A stretch of DNA of 64,000 bases. Source: Anagrus nilaparvatae (taxonomy: Eukaryota; Arthropoda; Insecta; Hymenoptera; Mymaridae). The notes under the pieces are model-generated. The model had not been told where the DNA came from. It was given only the letters and a program-made list of their open reading frames with translations, and made no database searches. The DNA lies in NCBI GenBank assembly GCA_022575985.1, contig JAKSXM010000263.1:10892001-10956000 (forward strand), given 5' to 3'. Both the position numbers and the translations under genes were made by a program. Positions 22,925-36,619 of this stretch are shown here, piece by piece; the stretch's first letter is position 1, and each line of letters starts with the position of its first letter.

Positions 22925-24346
22925 TAAATGGAAAAATGCAAATATTAAAAAAAAATTATTTTATAGGTGGTAGATTTGATTGAAAAAAAATTATTTATAT
23001 AACTTTTATTTTTAAAATCTTCAAATTTACTTTAAAGAAAATAGACGATGCGCCTCTGCGCACAAAACTTCCTGCTTATGCTCAAAATTGAAATCTTTAA
23101 AATTTTAAAAAATTTTGGTGCTATTTTAAATCAGAGAAAATTTCACAAACAAAGTAATGATTTAAACAAAGTTTTTTTTATTAAAATTCAAATTAATGCC
23201 CTACATCGACTCTTAAAATAGAATTTTTAATGGTTATGTGCTCGCGCATAATAATCAATTATGCAGTAAACCAGCGAACAGTCATGATTGTTTAATTTAC
23301 GTCATGTTAAAAATAGTTTTTTACACTTAATTATTAAAAAAGTTGTTAATATAAAAAATAATTATTCATAAACTATACGTTGACCACGGCCTACACTATT
23401 TACACTATTTTTAGTAGTTGGTATGTTGTAAAAAGTCTTGTCTCGGTGACACTTTTCATCGAATTAGGAAATTAGATTTTTTTTATACATTTTCATATTA
23501 GTTCTTTTATATTAATAATAATAAACCACCTTTTTTAATAATTAGATTAGTTTTTAAAATAATATATACACTGTTTATTGTACAGGCGCTATTTAAAGTA
23601 GTGGGCACGGTTGGACCCAGAATTTAAAATTTATTTATGCAGTAAATATTATTTTCATATAAGTATAATAATTTTTTGATTTGTTACTTCTTTAAGTCCA
23701 GTGTTAATTTATTCAGCAATTTCTTAATACTAACTTTTAAAAAAAATAAACAGTTTTGAAATTCAATTTGATTAATTTTCGAAAATCACTTGTTTAAAAA
23801 AAATTTTTTTAAATACATTTTAAAAAGAATGTGTAATTCGGTGAAAGAAAAATTAATTTGTATATTAATTTGTATTTGTGCACAGTTAATTTTTAAATTA
23901 TCACTCTATTTATGAGAATTTTTACATTAATAAACTCATTACCATTAGAAGATTGTCTAAATTCTTAACTCCTGTTCAAAATCAAAAATAAAAATAAAGT
24001 TATATAAATAATTTTTTAAAATGCAGCACTTTTTATTCATAGCGTACATGTGCTTGAGTACGTATAGAAAAAAGAAAAAAAAAAAAGAAAATAAAAGCTT
24101 ATGTGCATTACAGTAGAATTTTTCAGTAAATGTGTTTTTTTAAATCTTTTAATTATTTAAAGAAATTAAAAAAAATTTTTTTGGATACGCTTTTAACAAC
24201 GTTTTCATTAATAATTATTTCAAAATTCACTCAGCACTTTTTGGAACCAAATGGAAAAGGCAGACATCTTGTCACCGAATGTACTGTAGTAATATATGCT
24301 CAGTAGTAATATATATTTGATATATTGGAAAAATATATTTAAATAG

Positions 24347-26501
24347 CAACATGTCTCGAAAACCATTTCACTTTCTCGGCCGAAGTCAACAGCATCGTCT
24401 ATTAAGTGAAGATTTTGAAGAAGATTTGCGGATAATTAATCAAGACGAAGAAATAGAGGGTATGGAATTGGGAGATGAAAATATAAACGAAGAAAACAAT
24501 AGTACTATTTTACATGAGAATTATACCGAAAATCCGCGCAGTATGCATATGGACGATGATGCAGTAGATGTAGAATCAACGTTGAATGCATTGTTTAATT
24601 CGTTCTTTTTAGATGACGACTCGAATGTAGACTTGGGTTTAGAGGACGATGATACTCAAGAATATTGGCTTTCGGAAAGTGAGGCAGATAATGATAGTGA
24701 ATCAGATCATGATTTTGAAGAAAAGATACTAGAACCAGGTAATGAAGTTCATACAGAAAAATGTAAAGTATCTGAAAACTGTCCTCTAAAATCAAAGCTC
24801 CAAGCAGCAACATTTGTAGGGAAGCTAACTTGTGAAGATACCCATGAATTCATGACTATTATGCGTGAAATAGGACACGAGGAACTTCCAGTTGATAGGC
24901 GCACTTTATTGGGTACTCCGAGAGTAACCAATATAATTCCATGCGAAAGTGGTGAATACTTTCATTATGGTATAAAAGAAGGTCTTATATATGTATTAAA
25001 ACGATATAATTTAAAAAAAAAATTATTCATAGATATTGGTATAGATGGATTGCCTTTAAGTAGTAGTAGCAATCAAAAGTTATGGCCTATTCTAGGAAAA
25101 ATTAAGGGAGCAAATGAAATACCACCTTTCCTTATTGGTTCATACTATGGGTATAAGGAACCCGAGAATGCTTCCCCCTTTTTGGATGAATTTATAAATG
25201 AATATCTAGATCTAAAAGCGAATAATTTTTCATATGAAGGAGTAACGTATAATGTAAAAATAAATAATATTATTTGCGATATACCGGCCAGATGCAAGTG
25301 TACTTGCAGCAAGTACTATACTGGATTCTTTGGATGTAGACATTGTAAAATTGAAGGGTTACGCTACAAGAAAAGAACCATTTTTTTGGAACAAAATTGT
25401 GAATTGAGAACAAATGATAATTTTCGCAATAGACAGCAAAAGGAACATCATGATGGAACTTCTCCTTTTGAAAAAACAGAAGTTGATATGGTAAACTCCT
25501 TTCCAATCGACTATATGCATTGTGTTTGTTTGGGAGTGATGAGACGTTTATTAACCATCTGGTTTAGAGGAGATCCTAAAAAGAAAATAAAACCATATAT
25601 TCGCTCATTAAAAGTAATGGAAGAAGTTTCAAATTTGTTTCTAAGCTTTGGAAAATTTATGACAAAGGAGTTTAACAGAAAACCCCAAGCGCTAACCGAA
25701 ATAGGAAGATGGAAAGCTACGGTATTGAGATTCTTTTTACTATATGCTGGTCCAGTGATTATGAAAAAGTATCTTCCTGAGCGCGAGTATAAACATTTTA
25801 ATAGCCTGAGTTGTGCTATTCGAATACTTTGCGATCCAGTCTTGTGCAAAGAAAAAAATAACTTTGCTAATGAACTATTAAGAGATTTTGTCACAGAATT
25901 TGCTGATATTTATGGACATGAGTATTGTACTATAAATCCTCACAGCTTAATACATCTAGCAAAAGAGGTAATTAATAACGATGGGCCTCTGGATTCTTTC
26001 AGCGCTTTTCCCTTCGAGAATTATATGCAATTTCTGAAAAATATTCTTAGGAAACGACATCAACCTCTTCAGCAATTGCATCGAAGGTTAAAAGAAGGTC
26101 GTTGGCCAAAAAAACAACCTCGAGTAAAAGCAGCTACTTTGAAAAATCCACTAAAAACTCGATTACCATTAAAATGCCAACAAGCTCATCGAAGATTAGT
26201 TCTACCTACAGTAGAATTTAGTATAGATTTTCCAAATAATTGTTGCATATTAAAAAATAACGTTTACTTTATTATTTCTGGAATTGGTAAATTAGACGGA
26301 AATATTGTTATCATTGGTAGACGATTCCTAAATGCAATAAATTTGGAACATTATCCTATGGCATCTACTGAAATAAATACTTGCATTTTGCAAAATTTAT
26401 CTGAGAAACAAGAAGTGTTTGATATAAATGAAATAAAATCAAAAGCTTGTATTTTTGTGCATGAAGATGTATTTTACGTAAATAAACTCTTACATTTTTG
26501 A
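24347..26501 (+). CDS. CACTA/En-Spm-like transposase (Tnp2 family), 716 residues
   Basis: This would cut and join the ends of the surrounding giant element. The frame is intact from ATG at 24351 (context CAACATG; a possible splice acceptor AATAG lies at 24342-24346) to TGA. Residues 1-150 are very acidic. D228 and D232 lie in LFIDIGIDGLPL, followed by LWPILGKI and an FLIGSYYG block, as in Tnp2-type transposases. D310 lies in ICDIPAR, followed by a Cys cluster (C315, C317, C319, C329, C332, with H331) that probably binds zinc. D387 lies in FPIDYMHCVCLGVMRRL, the most diagnostic motif. E556 in FPFENYMQFLKN is a candidate late catalytic acid. The family match is by motif; the exact catalytic triad is my guess. 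It is the largest intact frame in the window. Confidence 0.75.
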
Positions 26502-26509
26502 ATAAGAAA

Positions 26510-26925
26510 GTGTACAATTTAATGCATTATTTAATTAAAATGCTTTGAATGAAGCACAAATGTAGCGTTTTGTGCACACTTTCGTTTCAGAGCTTTGCAT
26601 TTTTAAAATACCATTTTTCTTTATTTGCGATTTAATTATTCATAATTATCGTAGTTTTGTAGGTTATGTATTATTATAAATATATAATTGACTTAATCAA
26701 AGGGTTTATTTACCGCAAAGCGACAGCTTCATATTTCTAAATATAAATGTATACATATATCAAATTTTTTTATACTTATTTTAAAAAATTGTAATTCAAT
26801 TTTGTTGTTAATTGTATTTCATTTCAATGAATATTATTTTAAAATATAATATTTTTATTAAGTATTAAGTAATTTCAAAAACAGTAATTTTTATTAAAAA
26901 CATTATCATTTATTTTTATTTTTAA
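26510..26925. other. AT-rich 3' flank of the transposase
   Basis: No coding sequence. AATTAATTAAAAT-type stretches occur; a clear AATAAA just after the stop was not identified. Confidence 0.3.
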
Positions 26926-26929
26926 AAAA

Positions 26930-27860
26930 TTAAGGCCTAAGCGGACATCCTTGGACACTTGCATTTTTTGGTAAACTGCATATTTTAGGCTGAAAAACCT
27001 TTGGGTCGCTCTTTTTATTTCTGGGGCCCGTTTTTTGATACGTCCCTGCGAAACGAAATATCAACACCTAAAATGGGGTAAATTGTTAAATAATTCTTAA
27101 AGAAACTTTAGTTATTTTCAAATAAAAAAAATTTTTTAATTAGCAAAAAAAAATTATTACAAGGAATCCCAAGAAAAGGTTAAAAGTAAAATACGTATGT
27201 ATTAGCCATTGCAACCCTCCCTGGGGGTGTCTTTAGTAAACAAAGGGGTGAGTTTTATAAATAAATGAAAGATTGAATATTTTGTGCCAAAAAGCTCACC
27301 TAGTAGGTATTTCGGGTCTCTCTTTTCATTTCCGCAGCCCGTTTACACCTACACCCCTGCAAAAATATTAGTAAATTTAAAAATTTACCCCATTTTAGGG
27401 GTTGATATCTCATTCGTAGGGGTTGTAGCTGAAAATGAGCTCCATAAATGAAAAAAGCGACCCAAATTACCTACTAGGTGGGGGTTTTGGCCCAAAATAT
27501 TCAATCTTTCATTTATTTATAAAACTCACCCCTTTGCTTACTAAAGACACCCCTAGGGAGGGTTGCAATGGCTAATACATGCTTATTTGACTTTTAACTA
27601 TTTCTTGGGAGTTCTGGTAATAATTTTTCATGCTAAATAAAAATTTTTTGCATTTGGGAAGAACTTAAGTTTCTTTAAGAATTACTTGAATATTTACCCC
27701 ACTTTAGGAGTTGATATCTCGTTTCGCAGGGGTTGTATCAAAAAACGGGCCCCAGAAATGAAAAGAATAAATTACCCACTAGGTGTGATTTTTAGCCTAA
27801 AATATGCAGTTTTTATTACCGAAAAATGCAAGTGTCCAAGGATGTCCGCTTAGGCCTTAA
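26930..27860. mobile_element. Fold-back element, family TTAAGGCCTAAGCGG, long copy
   Basis: Ends are TTAAGGCCTAAGCGGACATC and its exact mirror GATGTCCGCTTAGGCCTTAA. Outer arms carry AATATGCAG and ACGGGCC blocks and a GGGGTAAAT block. An additional inner pair of arms, from ATTAGCCATTGCAACCCTCC (27200) to its mirror (27573), makes a palindrome inside a palindrome. No ORF. TTAA at both ends could be a piggyBac-type duplication, but because TTAA is palindromic it could equally belong to the arms. Confidence 0.8.
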
Positions 27861-28155
27861 TAGGTTAAATTACCAGCCCTTTTTATAGCCAATAAGATTG
27901 CGACTATTAAGGGCAATGTCATAACGCACGCTTTTTTATATGAATAGATTATTCGTAAGATAGTTGCTTTCTTAGCATATTCTAACAATGTAGTAACATT
28001 AAGGATAGGAGTACTTATACAAAAGATATTTCTTAGTAATTATTTCATTAATTTTTTAAGCACTCCTTTATTAGAAAGTTTTTAATTATACATTAGTTTT
28101 AATTAATTTGTATAATTAGTTGTTTGTTGAATGTCCAAATGATTATTTCAAAAAA

Positions 28156-28414
28156 TTCAATGGGATCCGACTTTCTTGGACTATTTTAAAATAAAAATTT
28201 TAAAAAGAAATGTGATATATACCTAATAGTATGAAAAATTTTATTTTTTATTTATATATGTATAATAATTATTTTAAAAAATAGGTTTAAATTAAATTTT
28301 TATTGCTTGATAAAGGTCTTTGATAAGGTCATCGGTCAGATGACGAAACGTTAGAATAAAAAATAAATTTGTTTTTTATTTTAAAATAATCCAACAAGGC
28401 TGTATCCCATTGAT
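28156..28414. mobile_element. 259-bp inverted-repeat element
   Basis: About 39 bp of inverted ends: TCAATGGGATCCGACTTTCT followed by an ATTTTAAAATAAA block, mirrored by TTTATTTTAAAAT and ATCCCATTGA, about 80% alike. Inside, 28320-28350 holds GGTCAGATGACGAAACG. This resembles the degenerate ribozyme-like motif common near Penelope-like repeats, but it does not satisfy the hammerhead core. Confidence 0.6.
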
Positions 28415-29766
28415 TTTTTTGTATAATTAGTTTAAATAGAACATTCTGGTATACTCTTATTATAAATAATTGTAAAAGAAAAGTAAAAAAAAGTTAATAA
28501 AAAAACTTTATAATTTTTTTTGTGATAGAACAATTAAAGTCTTAATCTTTATTTTATTAATTATCTAATAGAATTTAATTGTTCTAAAATTCTGGAAGTT
28601 TTGAGAACGAAGTTATGTGTGTTGTAAAAATCTGTTTTAATCCTATAAAAGGAACGACAGATTTTCGCATAGCCTATTCATAGTTTTGCTGTCTTGAACT
28701 TCAAATGTATTCAACTTAATCTTCAATAAATCGTTGCATTTACTCTATATATTTACTATATTTTTATTTTAAGACAGTGAAATTCCATAATCCATTTTTA
28801 TTTTCACCAAACAAAATTTGCATATTGCAAATAGATATATTGTAATTATTTTTTTTCTTTTCAGTGATATCTTTTAGTTGCAATGCAACGGTCATCTTAT
28901 ATTGCGAATAGCAATATAAGACCTTAAAAGGTCTCTGCTGAAAACTGAAAAATTTTAGTGTTAGCACGTGCTCTTATCGGAGTTGATATTGTTTTACTTA
29001 GTAATTCAATAACGAATTTTTTTAGATTAAATTGCCATACAATAGTTGCCGATCAAATTATAAACACATAATTTTAGTCGCGGGCCCCTTTCAATAAAAT
29101 GTTTTGTATTTAAAAAAATTTTTTTACACCGCAGTCATTATATAAGAAAATGCATTATTATTAAAAATAACTTCTAAATATTTACATCTATAAAATAAAT
29201 AATAAATTTTAATTAATTATTTATGCTGATGTCACCCCAAAATATACGGACCATAAACCGTGAGTCACCTAAAAAACAATACAATAGAGTTGATTACTTA
29301 AAAGGTGTTTAAATAAGTCTGTGTACATTTCAATGACGTACTGTGTTTTTTTAAAATAAATTGTTAATTCAAAGTTTTTTTAACATAAAAAATAGGCAAA
29401 GGCAATCCGTTAATTGATCTTATATTTCAGATTTCAGATAGTTGCTTCTAATTGAAAAATAATATATAGGTTTAATAATTCAATTAAATTACTTTTTTGG
29501 ATCTTCTTTTTCCAATCATCAAAAGATAAGCTTTACTTAAAATTTATTAGATCGCTTGTAAAAAATGTAAATACAAATGTAAAATGTAAATTTATGTAAA
29601 TTGTGAAAAATGTAGCCGGCAAATTCCACAAAAAACGTTAATTTTTGTTAAGTTTGATAGATTACCCAACATAATATTAATAGAGTAAGACCTCCTGTAT
29701 TTAAATTTTTATCTAACATATTTTAATTTGCCTTAACAACATTAATAAATTTTGACCAATTATCCC

Positions 29767-30462
29767 TACCTACTACATTCCAATAGGTAAAATGGTCCAT
29801 TCGAATGGGTAAATCAGTAGGTTTTACTCATTCACATTGGGTAAAAGAAAGTAATTTACCCAAAGCGCCACCGAATGAGTAAATAAGACAGCATTTACTC
29901 ATTACAATAAGTAAAATAGTATAATTTACCTATTGGCTTATATCACGGAGGATTTAACTTAATAAATAACCTTAAAATTATTATTTTTTTATAAAATTAT
30001 TAAAAAAAATATATTAAAAGGAATAAATAAAATAATTATGTTTCTTTATGCAGTGTTTAAATTACGTTTCATAGGTTAGAAACTATAATAATTGTAAAAT
30101 TATAAAATTGAAATCATAAATAGTTATTTTAATGTAATAATTAAATGTCAACAAAATGAAAGCAGTTTATTTTACTCTATCGCTTCTTATTTTTTTTTTA
30201 GTTTTATTTATTTTATTTTTTCAGAAATTCTATATAAAAATAATAATTGTAAGGTTATAATAAATAAGTTGAATCCTCCGTGATGAAAGCCAATAGGTAA
30301 ATTATACAATTGAACTTATTGTAATTGAGTAAATGCTATTTCGTTTACTCATTCGACAGCGCATTAGGTAAATTACTTGGTTTTACCCAATGTAAATGAG
30401 TAAAACCTACTGATTTACCCATTCGAACGGACGATTTTACGTATTGGAGTTTAGTGGGTTAG
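29767..30462. mobile_element. 696-bp MITE with long inverted ends and iterated GGGTAAAT/ACTCATTC motifs
   Basis: The left arm, starting CCTACTACATTCCAATAGG, is mirrored at the right end. Arms of about 190 bp contain repeated pieces of GTAAA next to CATTCG, CATTGGG or AATGAGT, and close with ATCACGGAGGATT and its mirror. The centre is AT-rich and non-coding. It sits just upstream of the DUF4806-type gene. Confidence 0.75.
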
Positions 30463-30756
30463 GCAGATTAAATTATATGAATATTATAGTATATTTTGTA
30501 ACAAATTTTGTGTTTACATTAGAAAGATCACTGTCAAGAATGCCTGTCAAACCCATGCAGAAGTGTGACAGTGGTGGTGAAACCCACCAAGATGTACAAA
30601 AAATGTTAAAGAAAAACTTATTTTATGAATTGAAAATATTTAATTAAAAATGGTTTTTACAATATATTAGTTTTAAATATTTAGCTCGGTATAAAACCAT
30701 AATACAGGCAAATTTCTTTTATGAAATAACATAATAACAAATATTTAAATTTATAG

Positions 30757-33700
30757 GATCATTTTGTGTTGTATGCTTTATGGATAATAAAAATGTCGAA
30801 TTCAAGGATATAGTATCAACCGCTTGGTTAAATGTAAATGAAGAAGCTCTTTATTGGCCAAAAAAAATGAAGGCAGATTTATTAAAAATTGACATAAACC
30901 AGGTTGATATTATCATATACACAAAAATACAAGAAGTTCATGGTCCATATAGTAAGTATAGGTGGTATCATATTTATAGTATATATTAAGCTTAGTGGTC
31001 TTTGATAAATAACGTCCAAAATGTTTGGGTACGTTTATCTTAGTAGGTCAGAACATGTATAGGTTTATCTTAAAATTTGTCAATTTGGTCAAAGTAGAAG
31101 GTGCAAAAACTGACAAAAAAGGGGTATAATTCTGGTTATTGTTTTGTATATTTTGACATTCGGCATCTAAAATTTTGAAAAAATAACGTATCAGATCTAA
31201 ACTTTGACTATAAACAATATTTCTAAAATTAGTACTCCCAAAAAATCAGAAATCAAAATTTTACCTAAAACAATGGTTCCTCTATGAGAAATAAAAAAAC
31301 CATTTATACAAGATAAAAATAAAATAAATATTTTAAAATTTAAATTTGTTTATAAATAATTTAACAAATTCTGTTTTACGAATATAAATATTTTAATAAG
31401 CTAACAACTCAAACAGTAGAAGATCTAAGTTAAATAGAATAAATTTTATATTTATAATAAAAAAAATCGTGCAAAATATAATTTATTTGATAATACTCTT
31501 TATTTTAATAATAACAGTATTGCTGTTTAATTTTATTTGATAAATTTTTTTTTGAAAAATTCCAAACGCCAAAATACACGAATCAAAAACAAGCAATAGA
31601 GACCAGTTTATAACGGTTTGAAAGTCTTGTAGCCGAAAAAAAAACAAAAAATTCGGAAATTGAAAAAATTTGCATTTTTGAATAAATATGGCTCATTTTC
31701 ATTTTTTTTGCAAAAATAGATTTAAAAAAAATAATATAAAAATCTTGTTTTAGTGCTGTAATTTTTAGAAAACATAAAGTAAAAATTTTTTTATCAAAGG
31801 ATCAACTTGTTATTGTCATAAAAACTTAGTAAAATTAAAAAATTTTTATTATTGTGTTTTTAAACGATTATTTCTTGAGGTATAAAAAAGTATTTTTATG
31901 CTTTTTTGAATAAATACGTAATTTTTAGTCATATTTTAAACTAAAGTAGCATCTAAAACATTCATTTAAGGTTAAAAATAGCTGTTGGTACATCTAAAAT
32001 TAAGTGAAATACAAACTTTTAAAAAAAGGAAATAAAAATCCATGCACTTATTATTTTTCTTAAAACACCAAGTTCTTAATAGGAACGGTAAAGGCTTTTT
32101 AGAGGAACGGTAAAGACATTTTTGTCATATTTTAGCCAGAAATTTTTTTTCAACTTAAAATTAAGTTCATTTTTATGGTGTATGGTCAACAACTTTTTGA
32201 AATACAAACTTTAAGACAAAAAAATTTGACAATTCTTACTTCAATCAGTATATACGACCACGTGACACTATTTTTGCAAAAAAATGAAAATGAGCGATAT
32301 ATGTTTTTCCCTTTTTTAGTCCTTTTGTGACCCGATAAATTTAGAGCCAGAAAAATTTTTACATTATAAAATATTTATTTTTTTTATATAATATTTATCT
32401 TCTAATTAAAACAAATATTTTGAATCAGAAACTATGAAAGAGGCTAGAGAAATTTTAAATAAATTATCGTCTGACGAGTCAGGAGTATCAAATAATGAAA
32501 CCCAAAATGTAAATTCTACACAAGAGCAAGGTAGTAAATCAAATTCTCATAAACGCAAGATAAAACCAAACAAAAAAGACGATTACATTTATGGAAAAAA
32601 CGCAACAGGAGAAACTGTGAAAGGTAAGCTTAAAGTTAATATTTGGCAAAAAACTGTATTGTTCACGTACAAAACAGTTTACGTGAAAACTTTGCGTATA
32701 AAACAAAATAAGCTCAAAATAAAAAACAAAAATAATTTAAGGAAAATAAAAAAAACATTTTTGAAAAGTGTCAAATAAGGCTAAAAATTTTTGAATATTT
32801 TCTTTTTTTTCAAGTCAAGTAATCAATAAGTAAAAAACCATATTCAAAACGGTATAATAAGAAAATTTTAAAAGAAATAAATACAAACAATCAGCTCAAT
32901 TTTATTAAATGATGACTGCATTGCAAAAATTTTTTTTCTATTTATTGTACATTATTCTTAAGCATAATAATCATAATGATAAATTCTTATCTGTAATTTT
33001 TTGCAGTTCCCCGAAAAAATGTAACAAAAAAAAATGATACTGCAGTAGACGCAAATGATATTGAAAATACTGATGATGATAAATCTGAAGAAGAAGTTAG
33101 TGATAACAATGATAATGACATGTCAACGGAGCTTGGTCTCGAAAGTAAGATTACAATTGGTTAAGGAATTATTTTTTGTATTTAATATTTATTTTGTATA
33201 TTAATGAAAATTGTAAACTTTTTTCAGGTACCTCAATCACACAAAATATACCCCTTTCTACTTTGACCGATAAAGAAATAGTTATGAGTACACGTAAGAA
33301 AAAAATATTTTTTTATTTTTGTTCCAAAAGTTTTAATATTTTTTATATTAAGTCTAGAAATCAAAATTATTCTAAGAATTATTTGAAGCCCCTAATTAAA
33401 AATTATTATATGTCCCTACAGCTGAATTATTCTAAGTCCCTAAATTTAAATTATTTTAAGTCTCATTTGACCCCCCCCCCCTTAAATAGGACAAATTTGA
33501 CCCTCCCTTAATTTTCAAGTTCTGAAGTACCCCCTCCCTATAAACATGTTCCATGATAATAAATTTTACATTGCAATACATGCAGCATAAATGCAATAAA
33601 TTTTTTATTTTAAAAATTATTATTTTTTTTAAATATTTAATTATAAAAACAAGTAACAATCTAAAAAATCACCGCAATAAAATTATTAAATAGTTTGATC

Positions 33701-36617
33701 GTGTACGAGTTTAGCATTTTTTTTTTATTCAAATATGTTTTCATTTAAAAATTCATACAGAATTTTTCTTAAAAAGTTTTTCTTTCTAATTTTTTTTTTT
33801 ACTTATTTTCAAATCACATTAAAAAATAATAAATTTCGGAGGTTACTTATTTTAAAAAATAAAGAATTTTATTTTAAAAATTGTTGTTTACAAATTATTT
33901 AAATTTTAATTAATAAATAAAGTTTAAAGTTGTTTTTAAATTTTGTTTTTAATATTACGTGATTATTAATTTTTATTGCTAAATATATTTTTATGCAAAT
34001 AAAATTAACTTTAAAAATTAAGGTTTCTGTATACAAAAAAATAAATGCCAAAACTTCACCATAGTAGTATTTGCAGATAACTTATTAATATATATCTTAT
34101 CTTTATAATGATACGCATTTATTACAGGCCTGATTTCTTATCTAAGATAAGCGAGAAGATAAGTTACTGTTAAATAAACTGAAAAGTACTAATAAACAAT
34201 TTTAACTTGCTTTAAAATTTAATTCCAGTTAATTTTCTATGTCCCTGTGTACACTAGCGTCATAAAGGAAATTTGCTAAATGATTGATTTACGGTGTATC
34301 TGTAAAAAATTAATCGTGTTGCTGGCACTGTAATAAATTGTGCCCAAAAACTCGACCATTTTTTTAAAAATTGAAATTTAAAAATTATGACACATATATG
34401 GATAATATAATATGAAAGAACTACGTAGGAATTTCGTATATTACCGAGGTGTGAGAAGTTGGTTGCACGAATCACCAGCCGTGTGCCAGTAACCCACACC
34501 GAGATGTGTATAAAAAATTTCCGCCAAGTTCTTTGTGTTATTTTATACTTCACCTAGTAAAATAATGAGTGTCTGGTACTTTAATTTAAAAAAAATATTT
34601 AAAATAAAATCAAATTCGTTTATTTCAAAAACTAAAACTCCTTAATTTTAAAAATAATATTAGACCAATTGGCATGATGTGCATTAAATAAAAATTAATA
34701 AATATTTTTTAAATTAACATTAGAATCCAAAAAAAAGATGACAATAACGCCAAAGCCGGCTTCTGTAACTCCTGTAGTTCCAAGAACAGATCCTGTACCT
34801 AAACCATCCAAAGAAAGTGACACAGCAAGTGGTATGTAATAATTACAAATTGCAAGTTAACTTGTCTGTGTATAGAAAAATAATTTAACATTTTTTTAAG
34901 GTTCAGGTGTTTCAACATTGCAAGACAAGTTTAATAAACGTATGCTGTTTAAGATGAATAAGTTCAGACGGGAAGTTGATTCTAAAATAGCTGCTGCTCA
35001 TCGACGTCATCATGGTCAACGTTCTGACTTGGAGCTCAGAGGGCCTAATTTAAGTAAGCTGCCAAAAATACCGATAAGGTATCAGATACATATTGATCTG
35101 TTGGAAACAGCTCTTAAAAATGTAAGGGATACAGAAATAGCTAAACAACAAATAGTAAGTTTATTATATTTTATATATTTTGATGTGCTTGCACAGTTCT
35201 ACCCTACATATTAAAAACCTTAACATCTGCATTTTAACGTTTTCGAGATATTAAGCGAAATGTATTATCATTAATTTTTTAATGTATTTAAATATTTTTA
35301 AAAAAAGTTAACATGTTTTCATACTAAAATGTATGCTCTTTTTAATAGTAAAAAAATTTTTTCCTCTTCTCCAGTCTTTGTATAAAAAACTTAAAATGTG
35401 CCATTTCAATATCTGAATTTGACGGAAAATACAGATTAAAAACATCAATATCTGCATGTATTGAACGGCCAGGCTACTTTGCTTGAAATTTCAAACAGTT
35501 GTTGAAATTAACTAAAAAAGACTTTAAGAAGCTTAATTCATTTTTAAACATTTTTTTGAGGAAAAAAATATTACTTTCTACGAATTTCTTAGTTCATTCT
35601 TTTTTATTTATATTAGCATTTCTCGATAAATTTATGGTTTGTAGCTGCTGTGACGTTTTCAAGAGAGAATAGGGGGTTAATTTTATAAAATAAGGGGTAT
35701 AAAATTTAAGCTTTCCTAAAGTCTGTTTTAGTTGATCTAAACAACTGCTTGAATTTTCAAGTAAGAAATTTTACAAATTTCAGTATGCAATTTCTCAGGT
35801 ATTGATGAAGTACCACGCGATGGCAATGCATGAGAAAAACCTCAATATTTACAAAGACAAAGATATGCCATTTTCTGCGTATTCTTTTTTTTATGCATAT
35901 AAATTTTTTTTCAATATCTAAGACTGCAGGTGTGTTATTGGATATCACTAATGAAATAATTTTTGCACCATTGATTAGAGAATTTGATATCGATTACGCC
36001 CATATAAAAAAACTCATTTTCCATAAAAACCTTGATATTGAGGAATTGTTTAATAAATTATAACTTTATTGTTTACTATTTCTATTTAAAATGTATTAAA
36101 AATTCCTTTAACATTTTCACAGGAGAACCTTATGTTATTTCTTGGAGGTGACACACCAAAAGATTTAATCGAGAATACATTTGACGCCTTGTATACGAAA
36201 AGATGCTTACATGGGATATACAGTTGGTCCGGAGGGTCAAGAACAAAAGGCGTTCAAAAAAAAAAAGTTTTTAAGGATCTTGCAGCTGTGAAATTCGTAT
36301 ACAGTAAGAAAATTTATAAAAATATGGATATGAGGATTTTTTTATCTTTACCGCAGGTGACAACGAATTTTTAAAAGTTTTGATCTAAGTTTGATAATAG
36401 TCACCAAAAGGAAAAGAATCCTAGTTTATATATTTATTTAATTTAATAATATAATTACGATTCCTTTTTAGCAAAAGCAGCAATGATAACTTATGCAAGC
36501 GGTGACACCAACTTAACTTATTGTGAAAAAATGGCTAAAAATTATATGCAAAGAGTCCGTGATCGGAAAGACGAAGTATTCACTGATGAGGAAGATGAAG
36601 CAAGTGCAGAAGAGTAA
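30757..36617 (+). CDS. DUF4806-type protein, multi-exon, apparently intact
   Basis: I place exons at 30757-30951, 32429-32623, 33007-33144, 33228-33293, 34724-34831, 34901-35154, a possible 15-nt exon 35784-35798, 36123-36303 and 36472-36617. All have AG and GT borders and join without a stop. The first five introns are all phase 1; later ones are phase 0, 0 and 1. Read with the zinc-binding exon at 17307 the product is about 491 residues; from the internal ATG at 30780 it is 424. The N-terminal strand FCVVCFMDNKNVEF, the KEAREIL block, acidic linkers, an LLETALKN helix and LGGDTPKDLIE followed by GIYSWSGG match the layout of DUF4806 proteins. The molecular role is unknown. Linkage to the transposase suggests an accessory DNA-binding role, by analogy with TnpA of En/Spm. 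The 15-nt exon is the weakest part. Confidence 0.6.
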
Positions 36618-36619
36618 AA

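Noticed and set aside
24595..25894. Minus-strand open frames opposite the transposase
   Set aside because: Shadows of the transposase frame with no domain of their own.
28320..28350. Second hammerhead candidate (CAGATGACGAAACG)
   Set aside because: The CUGANGA and NUH elements are not in the required places and no helix I or II can be formed.
33176..33511. 111-codon open frame following a DUF4806 exon
   Set aside because: It is read-through of exon 33228-33293 into its intron, including a run of ten C; the splice donor at 33294 is better supported.
34260..34553. 97-codon minus-strand open frame in an intron of the DUF4806-type gene
   Set aside because: No recognisable motif and AT-driven composition.
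36132..36374. BEN-domain call for the last exons of the DUF4806-type gene
   Set aside because: The LGGDTPKDL...YSWSGG spacing fits DUF4806 better than BEN.
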